Shown one piece after another: positions 48,193 to 55,807 of a DNA stretch of 55,807 bases. This DNA comes from Phyllobacteriaceae bacterium (GTDB lineage Bacteria; Pseudomonadota; Alphaproteobacteria; Rhizobiales; Rhizobiaceae), in contig JAJUHJ010000004.1 of NCBI GenBank assembly GCA_029279965.1, positions 1 to 55,807 of the forward strand, given 5' to 3'. Each line of letters opens with the position of its first letter. The stretch's first letter is position 1. A program made the position numbers and the translations under genes. The notes beneath the pieces were generated by a model. The model had not been told where the DNA came from, did no database searches, and saw only the letters and a list, made by a program, of their open reading frames with translations.

Positions 48193-49149
48193 TCAACCTC
48201 CGAATTCAAAAGCCTGGTTGCCGACCAGACGGCGGCGCAGCCAGGCCGAGAACTGGTCGACGGCGACGATCGTGCAGAAGAGCAGGAGAACGATGGCCAG
48301 TGTCTTGGCTTCATGGGCACGACTGATGGAAAGCCGCAGTGCCTCACCGATGCCACCGCCGCCGACCGCGCCGATAATGGTGGAGGCGCGCACATTGATC
48401 TCCAGGCGCAAAAGCGCATAGCTCAGAAAATTGGGCAGGACCTGGGGCACAATGGCGAACCATACGCGCTCGACCCAGTTTGCACCCGCCGCGCGCAGGC
48501 CTTCCTCCGCCCGCATATCGGCATTTTCCACCACCTCGAAAAACAGCTTCCCGAGCGCCCCGATCGTATGGATCGACACCGCCATGATGGCAGGGATGGC
48601 GCCCAGCGACAGGACCGCCAGAAAGAAACCGGCAATGACGATTTCCGGAAACGCGCGCAGCACTTCCATGAAGCGGCGTACGAAAAAGCGAAGCCAGCGC
48701 CTCGTCGTCAAATTCGAGGCGGCCAGGAAACACAGGACGAAACCGATGCCGAAACCGATGAGGGTGGAGACGAGCGCAATATTGATCGTCTCCAGCATCT
48801 TGTAGATGTATTCGGGTATGTACGCGCTTTCCGTCACGTACACCCGCCCTTCGGGGTAGTTGTATTTCAGGCTGCCGTCGTCATAGGGCGAAGGCAGATC
48901 GAAAAGCGCGCGCCAGAGTTCCAGACCATCGCGCGGGACGAGCTGGCCGATGAAATCGAAGACGTGAGGCAGGCGGTCGAAGAACTTGCCGGCATTCGAT
49001 TCGTTGGCGAACCAGAACGATCCGCCCATCGCCAGCACCATGAACAGAATGCCCCCGATGGTGTAAAGGCGGCGGCGGACAGCGAGTTCCTGCCAATGCG
49101 CCTCGATGGTTCGGCCGGCGGTTGAAAGGACGGGGCTGGTGACACTCAT
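48193..49149 (-). CDS. phnE: Phosphonate ABC transporter permease PhnE1
   Basis: STLIGFGIGFVLCFLAASNLTTRRWLRFFVRRFMEVLRAFPEIVIAGFF...GAVGGGGIGEALRL. Confidence 0.93.
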   Translation of the reverse strand: MSVTSPVLSTAGRTIEAHWQELAVRRRLYTIGGILFMVLAMGGSFWFANESNAGKFFDRLPHVFDFIGQLVPRDGLELWRALFDLPSPYDDGSLKYNYPEGRVYVTESAYIPEYIYKMLETINIALVSTLIGFGIGFVLCFLAASNLTTRRWLRFFVRRFMEVLRAFPEIVIAGFFLAVLSLGAIPAIMAVSIHTIGALGKLFFEVVENADMRAEEGLRAAGANWVERVWFAIVPQVLPNFLSYALLRLEINVRASTIIGAVGGGGIGEALRLSISRAHEAKTLAIVLLLFCTIVAVDQFSAWLRRRLVGNQAFEFGG

Positions 49150-49217
49150 GCCAGGAAACCGTTCACATAAACGTGCGCCGCCGGCAAAACCGGCGGCACA
49201 TCACTGAAGGGGACGGG

Positions 49218-50126
49218 TCAGGAACCGATCTGTGCGCGACGGGCGTCGATGATCGGCTGATAAAATTCGGGCGTCACCTCGACATAGCCATTGTAATCAC
49301 CGCCCTGGATGGCCGAGAAGCATTCCGGGTCGCTCTCGGGCAAACCCATCATGAACGCCTTGAAAGCCTGCTTCATCCCGTCGTCGAGCGTGGTGCGCAC
49401 GACCACCGGACCGTTCGGGATCAGCGGAGATTTCCAGACCTCGACCACCTCGTCCATGTCGAGAATGCCCTTCTCGACCATCTTGTGCAGGTTTCCGGAG
49501 CTGTAGCCTTCGGAAAAATCACCGACGCCGGATGCCCATGTCGTGCCGACATCGAACGTGCCTTTCATGACTTCGAGCACCAGGTTTTCATGCCCACCGC
49601 CGAAACCGGTCTCGGCAAAATGCTCATCCACGGAAGCGCCCAGATCTTTCGGAAGGCTTACAGCCGGGATCAGGTATCCGGAGGTGGAATCCGGATCGGC
49701 GAAGCCGAGCTTCTTGCCTTTCGCGTCCTCGAGCGTGCGAATGCCCGAGTCCTTCCGCGCGATCATAATGGAGTGATAGCCGCTGGAACCGTCAAGCTGG
49801 ACCGTTGTCAGGATCGGCTCGACAGCCTCGGGGTCTTCCAGATAGACCTTGGCGTAGCCCGAAGCGCCGAGTTCGGCATAATCCAGCGTGCCGCCGAGGA
49901 GTCCCTGGACGACGCCGTCATAATCGGCCGCCGGAAAGAGCGAAACGTCCTCCACGCCCAGGACCTCAGGCAGCTTATCCGCCACGCACTCGAAGTTGCG
50001 CAGCCGGTCGGCCTCGTTCTCGCCGCCCAGAATGCCGATGCGGAACGTTTTGAGGTCCTGTGCCTGCGCGCTTCCTGCTACCATCGTGCCGAGCGCCAGG
50101 GCGCCCATCAGTGCCTGCTTTAACAT
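49218..50126 (-). CDS. phnD: Phosphonate ABC transporter substrate-binding protein PhnD
   Basis: Signal peptide; FRIGILGGENEADRLRNFECVADKLPEVLGVEDVSLFPAADYDGVVQGLLGGTLDYAELGASGY. Confidence 0.95.
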   Translation of the reverse strand: MLKQALMGALALGTMVAGSAQAQDLKTFRIGILGGENEADRLRNFECVADKLPEVLGVEDVSLFPAADYDGVVQGLLGGTLDYAELGASGYAKVYLEDPEAVEPILTTVQLDGSSGYHSIMIARKDSGIRTLEDAKGKKLGFADPDSTSGYLIPAVSLPKDLGASVDEHFAETGFGGGHENLVLEVMKGTFDVGTTWASGVGDFSEGYSSGNLHKMVEKGILDMDEVVEVWKSPLIPNGPVVVRTTLDDGMKQAFKAFMMGLPESDPECFSAIQGGDYNGYVEVTPEFYQPIIDARRAQIGS

Positions 50127-50194
50127 GATCGTCTCTCCTGTTTGTGCCGGCAGTACCGGTCTTTGGTCATCGTTCTTTCCGCCGCGTCAGCGCC

Positions 50195-51031
50195 TCACCC
50201 GGCAAGCGCCGGCTCCAGACGCGGCTGTTCGCCCTGCGGCCGAAGCGGTGTGTCGATGCTGGTCGAGGTGATTTCCTCGGGGATGGCTTCCGCCCTACCC
50301 TCTCCCCCATAAATCCGGTGGACAGCTTCACGGGTCAGTTCCTCCGGCGCACCGTCGAAAACAACCGAGCCCCTGGCCATACCGATGATGCGCGAACAGT
50401 ACTGACGCGCCGTGTCCAGCGTGTGCAGGTTGGTGACAACGGTGATGCCCTCGCGCGCATTGATGTCGGCCAGCGAATCCATCACCACCTTGGCATTGAG
50501 CGGGTCGAGAGAGGCAATGGGCTCGTCTGCCAGGATCACCTTCGGTTCCTGCATCAGGGCCCGAGCGATCGCGACACGCTGCTGCTGGCCGCCGGAAAGG
50601 GTGCCTGCGCGCTGCAAAGCGGTCTGTGCGATATCCAGCCGCTCCAGGGCGGCAATGGCTTTAAGGCGCTCCTCGCGGGAATAGACGCTGAGAAGATTCA
50701 ACGCGGTGGAGCGATGATTGAGCCGGCCGAGAAGAACGTTGGTCAGCACGTCGAGACGCGGGACCAGGTTGAACTGCTGGAAAATCATCGCGCAATCGCG
50801 CTGCCAGCGCCGAAGCGCGGCACCGCCGAGCGCAGACACCTGCGTGCCCTGAAACGAAATTTCCCCCTCGCTCGGATCTATGAGGCGATTGATCATGCGC
50901 AGGAGCGTGGATTTCCCCGCGCCGGAACGCCCTATGACGCCGACCATCTCGCCCTCTGCGATCTCCAGATCGACTTTGTCGACGGCCGTGGTCTCACCGA
51001 ATCTGCGGGTGACATGGCGGATTGCAAGCAT
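50195..51031 (-). CDS. phnC: Phosphonate ABC transporter ATP-binding protein PhnC
   Basis: [54 protein letters not shown]. Confidence 0.96.
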   Translation of the reverse strand: MLAIRHVTRRFGETTAVDKVDLEIAEGEMVGVIGRSGAGKSTLLRMINRLIDPSEGEISFQGTQVSALGGAALRRWQRDCAMIFQQFNLVPRLDVLTNVLLGRLNHRSTALNLLSVYSREERLKAIAALERLDIAQTALQRAGTLSGGQQQRVAIARALMQEPKVILADEPIASLDPLNAKVVMDSLADINAREGITVVTNLHTLDTARQYCSRIIGMARGSVVFDGAPEELTREAVHRIYGGEGRAEAIPEEITSTSIDTPLRPQGEQPRLEPALAG

Positions 51032-51098
51032 GACTTCTCCCGGGAAAACTTTTCGTCCCTGTCTGGGAAAAGCGGTAAAGGGTCAGCATGAAGGTGGC

Positions 51099-51116
51099 AT
51101 GTCAGCTAAATGTCAG
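51099..51116 (-). promoter_or_regulatory. Pho box upstream of phnC
   Basis: Minus strand CTGACAT-TTAG-CTGACAT, perfect 7-4-7 direct repeat. Confidence 0.85.
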
Positions 51117-51253
51117 TTCTGTAACAATTCACCGGGTCGGCGGAGCATCGCCGCGTTGCCTTTCTTGAAAACTTTATCGGGCATACGGCCGCCCGCTCGA
51201 CATACCGGGCCCGAGGGGATAGGCAGTGTCAGGTTCACCCTATTGGAAGTGTC

Positions 51254-51922
51254 ATGTCCGCTCGCCCGATCTTCATTGCGCCCTCTATCCTCTCCGCCGA
51301 TTTCTCGCGCCTGGGCGATGAGGTGGAAGCGGTTGCCGCCGCGGGCGCGGACTGGATCCACCTGGACATCATGGATGGGCATTTCGTGCCCAACATCACC
51401 TTCGGCCCGCCGGTGGTGAAAGCCATTCGCGAGCGGACGGACAAGGTGTTCGACTGCCACCTGATGATCGCGCCGGCGGACCCCTACGTCGCGGCCTTCG
51501 CGGAAGCTGGCTGCGACATCATCACCGTACATGCCGAGGCGGGCCCGCATCTTCACCGCTCGCTTCAGACCATTCGCAAGCTGGGCCGGAAGGCCGGCGT
51601 ATCGATCAATCCTGCCACCCCCGAAAGCGCCATCGAACATGTGCTTGACGAAGTGGACCTTGTTCTCGTCATGACGGTCAATCCCGGTTTTGGCGGGCAG
51701 GCCTTCATTCCTGCAATGCTCGAGAAGATCCACCGCATCCGCAGCATGATCGGCAGCCGGCCCATAGACATCGAGGTTGATGGAGGCATCACGCCGGAGA
51801 CAGCCGGCAGCGCAGTTGCCGCCGGGGCCAATGTGCTGGTGGCCGGATCCGCCATCTTCAACGGTGCTGGCGAAACAGCCTACCGCGCCAATATCGCGGC
51901 GCTGAGGGAAGCTGCCGGATAG
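51254..51922 (+). CDS. rpe: Ribulose-phosphate 3-epimerase
   Basis: [52 protein letters not shown]. Confidence 0.97.
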   Translation: MSARPIFIAPSILSADFSRLGDEVEAVAAAGADWIHLDIMDGHFVPNITFGPPVVKAIRERTDKVFDCHLMIAPADPYVAAFAEAGCDIITVHAEAGPHLHRSLQTIRKLGRKAGVSINPATPESAIEHVLDEVDLVLVMTVNPGFGGQAFIPAMLEKIHRIRSMIGSRPIDIEVDGGITPETAGSAVAAGANVLVAGSAIFNGAGETAYRANIAALREAAG

Positions 51923-51935
51923 AGCTCAGCCGGGC

Positions 51936-54065
51936 TCAGCTCCTCCCAAGAATGATATCTATGATGGAGAGCCCGCGATTTTGCGGCGCGCTCCCGACAT
52001 CGGCTGGCGGAATGGGACCACCCACTGCACGTTGGGCGGCGGGCTGCCGTTCCCGTGCCTCTCCGGCTACAAGTCCCGGCTGCACCGCGCTTGCCGGCTG
52101 CGGCTGCCACGAGCCGGGCAAAGCGGCCACGTTCACGCCCTTATGCGCAGCGGCCATGAATTCGCGCCACGCAAGGGCGGGAAGGCTGCCACCGGTCGCC
52201 TTTGTCGCGCTGTTGTTGTCATTGCCGAACCACACCCCGGTGACAAGCCTGGACGTGTAGCCGACAAACCATGCATCGCGGGAGTCTTGCGTCGTTCCGG
52301 TCTTTCCGGCCGCCGGCCTGCCGAAATCAGCCGCCTTGCCGGTTCCGTACTCGATGGTGCCGGACAGCATGGAATTCATCATGCCGACGATTTGCAGACT
52401 GGCAACACGGGGCTGTTGCGTGCGTTCATGCTTGTAGAGCAGCTTGCCGTCAACGCTCGTTACGCGGTCCACAAGATGGACCTCGGGGCGTAATCCGCCA
52501 TTGGCAAAGGGCACATAGGCCGCCGTCAGCTCCATCGGGGTCACTTCGGACGTGCCGAGCGCGATGGATGCGTTGGCCTTCAGGTCTGATTCGATGCCCA
52601 TGCGCCGGGCAACCTCGGCCACGGATTTCAGCCCGACCTCCATGACGAGCTGGGCTGCCACCGAGTTGAGCGAACGCGCCAGCGATTCGCCCAGAGTGAC
52701 CTGACCATAGTAGCGCCCGTTATAGTTGCTTGGTGTCCAGTTACCGATGCGCACCGGCGCGTCGTTGCGCACGCTCTGCGGTGTGCGGCCCTGCTCCAGG
52801 GCGGCCATGTATACGAAGGGCTTGAAGGCCGAGCCGGGCTGGCGACGCGCTTCCGACGCACGATCAAACTGGCTGTTGGCGTAGTCATAACCGCCGACCA
52901 ACGCCCGCACCGCCCCGGAACCGTCTATGGATACGAGCGCGCCCTGGCTCACCTGCAATTTCTTGCCCTGCTCGTCGATGAGACGGCGAATGGTGTCGCC
53001 GGCCTGCTTCTGCAGGCCGAGATCGACGGTCGTGTGCACGACGACATCCGTGCCGATGTTGCCGATCAGTCCGGGCAACTCTTCCATGACACGGTCGGCG
53101 ACATAGTGTTCCGAGCCGGTCCAGTAGGCAGCGGCGCGCGTTGCCGGCGCGCTGATCGCCGCCACAAGCTCGCTGTCGCCAATCATATTTTCCTCGCGCA
53201 TCGCACCCAGAACGATTTGCGCCCGGGCTTCCGCAGCTTGCGGATCGTTGGCCGGCGACAACCGGGACGGTGCCTTGAGCAAACCGGCGAGAAGGGCAGC
53301 TTCGGCGAGCGTGACATCGCTTGCCGATTTGTTGAAATAGCGTTGCGATGCGGCATCCACACCATAGGCACCGGAACCGAAATAGACCCGGTTGAGATAC
53401 ATCTCGAGGATCTGATCTTTCGTGAATTTCTGCTCCAACCAGAGGGCCAGAAGCGCCTCCTGCACCTTGCGTTCGATGGTGCGATCCGGTTCGAGAAACA
53501 GATTTTTCGCCAGTTGCTGGGTAAGGGTGGAGCCGCCCTGGCTCAGCCGTCCCTGCATCACGTTCTCGACCATCGCACGTGCAAGACCTATGGGATCGAG
53601 CCCGAAATGCGAATAAAAGCGCCGGTCCTCGATGGCGATGACCGCCTGCGGGATATAGGGCGACATCTCGTGCAGGCCGATTGCCTCGCCGCCTGTTACG
53701 CCGCGATTGGCAATCAGCCGTCCATCGGCTGCAACGATCTTGACGTTTGGCGGCCGGTCAGGAACCGCCCAGGTGGTCGCGCTCGGCAGTTGGGCACCGT
53801 AGAAGGCCGCTATGCCAATACCGGCAATACCGGCCCAAAGCACCAGCACCAACGACCAGTAGGCAAGGCCACGCAGAACCCGGAAGAACCCACCTCGACG
53901 GGCACTCCTTGCACGACGGCCGGATCTGGATTTCCTGCGCTTGCGCCGCGCTTGCGATGGCACCACACGGTCCGAGGGGCCAACTGAAAGCGTTGCAGCC
54001 CGTCCACGCGACTTCGGCTTGCCGAAGGTCGGCTCTATACGCTTTTTACGCTTGGCCTTCGCCAT
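51936..54065 (-). CDS. Class A (1A-type) penicillin-binding protein
   Basis: Transglycosylase EDRRFYSHFGLDPIGLARAMVENV...QGGSTLTQQLAKN; transpeptidase PGSAFKPFVY, KTGTTQDSRDAWFVGYT. Confidence 0.95.
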   Translation of the reverse strand: MAKAKRKKRIEPTFGKPKSRGRAATLSVGPSDRVVPSQARRKRRKSRSGRRARSARRGGFFRVLRGLAYWSLVLVLWAGIAGIGIAAFYGAQLPSATTWAVPDRPPNVKIVAADGRLIANRGVTGGEAIGLHEMSPYIPQAVIAIEDRRFYSHFGLDPIGLARAMVENVMQGRLSQGGSTLTQQLAKNLFLEPDRTIERKVQEALLALWLEQKFTKDQILEMYLNRVYFGSGAYGVDAASQRYFNKSASDVTLAEAALLAGLLKAPSRLSPANDPQAAEARAQIVLGAMREENMIGDSELVAAISAPATRAAAYWTGSEHYVADRVMEELPGLIGNIGTDVVVHTTVDLGLQKQAGDTIRRLIDEQGKKLQVSQGALVSIDGSGAVRALVGGYDYANSQFDRASEARRQPGSAFKPFVYMAALEQGRTPQSVRNDAPVRIGNWTPSNYNGRYYGQVTLGESLARSLNSVAAQLVMEVGLKSVAEVARRMGIESDLKANASIALGTSEVTPMELTAAYVPFANGGLRPEVHLVDRVTSVDGKLLYKHERTQQPRVASLQIVGMMNSMLSGTIEYGTGKAADFGRPAAGKTGTTQDSRDAWFVGYTSRLVTGVWFGNDNNSATKATGGSLPALAWREFMAAAHKGVNVAALPGSWQPQPASAVQPGLVAGEARERQPAAQRAVGGPIPPADVGSAPQNRGLSIIDIILGRS

Positions 54066-54130
54066 GCCCCAAAGGTCCCCATAGACGCCGCTGACCAGGC
54101 AGCCGGTGGTATGGCACATGCAGTGCGCCG

Positions 54131-54156
54131 GCGCCCTTGTGGAGGCACAAGGGCGC
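54131..54156. other. Perfect 11-bp stem hairpin in the probable 5' leader of the PBP gene
   Basis: GCGCCCTTGTG-GAGG-CACAAGGGCGC. Confidence 0.6.
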
Positions 54157-54327
54157 ACATCTCGTTCTTCTTCCGCATTCAAGCGGATGCCGGGTGAGTT
54201 CACCTGACAAAAATCCCTATAGTCGGGCTGGTTTAAGGGCCCGTTAAGCGTCTTTGCCCGCCGCTACGAGCTTTAACCCTCCGCACGCATTCTATCGGCT
54301 AATACGGGGTTGAATCCGGCGGGAGAT

Positions 54328-55440
54328 ATGACTTTGCAGAACGGCAACGCGAATGCGGGAAATGAGCGCGTCGAATGGGTGGACGCTGCAAAAGGCATAT
54401 GCATCATCATGGTGGTCATGATGCATTCCACGCTCGGCGTGGAGCTTGCCGCTGGATGCGAAGGATTTATGCACGCGGTCGTGGCTTTTGCTCGGCCGTT
54501 CCGGATGCCGGATTTCTTCCTGATCTCCGGCCTGTTCCTCGGTCTCGTCATCGACCGGCCGTGGCGGCGCTACATCGACCGGAAAGTGATCCACTTCTTC
54601 TATTTCTACGTGCTCTGGCTGACGATCCAGTTCGCTTTCAAGGCGCCCGGCATGGCTGCGGAGGAGGGTTGGAGCGCTGCGCTCGGTGCATATCTTACGG
54701 CCTATGTCGAGCCGTTCGGCACGCTCTGGTTCATCTATCTCTTGCCGGTGTTTTTCGTTGTTACACGGCTGGTGCGCCGGGTTCCTCGGTGGATCGTATT
54801 TGCTTTTGCAGCCTTGCTGGAGATCCTCCCGGTCCATACGGGGTCCGTCATCGTGGATGAGTTCTGCAGCCGCTACGTCTACTTTTTCGCAGGTTACGCC
54901 TTCGCCGCGCAGATCTTCGCCTATGCCCACCGCGTACAGGCGCGGGCTGCGGCTTTTCTCTGCCTCCTTATCGTCTGGGCAGTTATCCATGGTGCGCTGG
55001 TCTTCACGCCGGTGCCGGAAGGGTTTGCGTCGTTGTTGCAGCCTCACTCCGGCCATTCCGGCGCCACCGGAGGCTATTCGGAGTTGCCGGTGATCTCGCT
55101 CCTGCTGGGGCTTGCAGGTTCGGCCGCCATCGTTGGCGTTGCCGCGCATGTCGCACTCATCCGGCCGATGCGATGGCTCGCCTGGCTTGGCGAGCATTCC
55201 ATCGTGGTTTATCTCGCCTTCTTTCTTCCTATGGCCGCAACACGCACGGTCTTGCTGAAAACCGGGCTGGTGGCGGATGTCGGCTTGATCTCCCTCGCCG
55301 TGACATGTGCCGGCGTGATCGGGCCGGTCGTGCTCTACGGCCTCGTCCAGTGGTCCGGGTTCGGCCGCTTCCTGTTCGAGCGGCCGGCATGGGCCAGAAT
55401 TGACCGGCTGCCCGCAAAACCGGCCCAGTTGGCAGCCTGA
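54328..55440 (+). CDS. Acyltransferase family 3 (OpgC/OafA-like) membrane protein
   Basis: ERVEWVDAAKGICIIMVVMMHSTLGVE...RPFRMPDFFLISGLFLG; multi-TM. Confidence 0.88.
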   Translation: MTLQNGNANAGNERVEWVDAAKGICIIMVVMMHSTLGVELAAGCEGFMHAVVAFARPFRMPDFFLISGLFLGLVIDRPWRRYIDRKVIHFFYFYVLWLTIQFAFKAPGMAAEEGWSAALGAYLTAYVEPFGTLWFIYLLPVFFVVTRLVRRVPRWIVFAFAALLEILPVHTGSVIVDEFCSRYVYFFAGYAFAAQIFAYAHRVQARAAAFLCLLIVWAVIHGALVFTPVPEGFASLLQPHSGHSGATGGYSELPVISLLLGLAGSAAIVGVAAHVALIRPMRWLAWLGEHSIVVYLAFFLPMAATRTVLLKTGLVADVGLISLAVTCAGVIGPVVLYGLVQWSGFGRFLFERPAWARIDRLPAKPAQLAA

Positions 55441-55487
55441 CCGGGCACGCAAGAGACTTTTCAGATGCGGCAGGCTGCGCCCGGCAT

Positions 55488-55807
55488 TCAGCTATGGGCA
55501 AAAATGTCCGTATCTTCCCAGCCCATCAGATCGAGCTTTGCGCGTGTGGGCAGGAACGTGAAGCAGGCCTCTGCCTCATCCCGGCGGTCTTCACGCTCCA
55601 GACGCCCTGCCAGGACATCGCGCAACTGATGAAGGTAAAGCACGTCCGAGGCGGCATATTCGAGCTGTTCTGGAGATAGCTTTTCAGCCGCCCAGTCGGA
55701 TGATTGCTGTGCCTTGGACAGATTGATGCTCAAAAGCTCGGAACAGATGTCCTTGAGCCCGTGCCGATCCGTGTAGGTGCGCGTCAGACGCGAGGCGATC
55801 TTCGTGC
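55488..55807 (-). CDS. Ribonuclease D-like 3'-5' exonuclease (5' end beyond the window)
   Basis: TKIASRLTRTYTDRHGLKDICSELLSINLSKAQQSSDWAAEKLSPEQLEYAASDVLYLHQLRDVL. Confidence 0.85.
   Translation of the reverse strand, partial: TKIASRLTRTYTDRHGLKDICSELLSINLSKAQQSSDWAAEKLSPEQLEYAASDVLYLHQLRDVLAGRLEREDRRDEAEACFTFLPTRAKLDLMGWEDTDIFAHS

Noticed and set aside
54292-55452. 386-aa minus-strand ORF
   Set aside because: Antisense to the acyltransferase gene, which has a convincing TM pattern; shadow ORF.
1-55807. CRISPR arrays, prophage, IS elements, tRNA or rRNA genes
   Set aside because: No regularly spaced repeats, transposase/integrase proteins or recognisable structural RNA sequence seen by eye; a covariance-model scan was not possible.

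Overview
High-GC alphaproteobacterial chromosomal window; gene content and order look Rhizobiales-like (inferred, not searched). It is almost entirely protein coding. I saw no rRNA, tRNA, CRISPR array or transposase. Main blocks: (1) bfr/bfd iron storage; (2) C-P lyase core operon phnGHIJKL plus a hexapeptide acetyltransferase on the minus strand, divergent from phnF-hrpB; (3) a RegB/RegA (ActS/ActR) redox two-component pair; (4) an accessory stress/redox island at about 11.7-20.8 kb: NTF2-like, DUF892, DUF4142 with an N-terminal repeat region, NDH-2, small membrane proteins, DUF421, an FAD-Rieske oxidoreductase, SDR-DoxX and DUF2269, with several EcfG-type (GGAAC-N16/17-GTT) promoter matches; (5) housekeeping genes (CysZ/EI24-like, PfkB kinase, RNA methyltransferases, lspA, quinone oxidoreductase, hybrid histidine kinase, olsB, malic enzyme, mutS, glnD, murJ, trpS, uspA, nfuA, L,D-transpeptidase, mmcB, upp); (6) a second phosphonate operon phnCDE1E2-DUF1045-phnM-phnN on the minus strand behind a clear Pho box; (7) rpe, a class A PBP, an acyltransferase-3 and a partial RNase D. 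The strongest non-annotation signals are the divergent EcfG-like promoters and the uncharacterised redox island they serve, the Pho boxes at phnC and olsB, a PhnF-type operator, a 2H-phosphoesterase-like DUF1045 protein that may replace PhnP, and a dispersed palindromic element that supplies stop codons to two unrelated genes.
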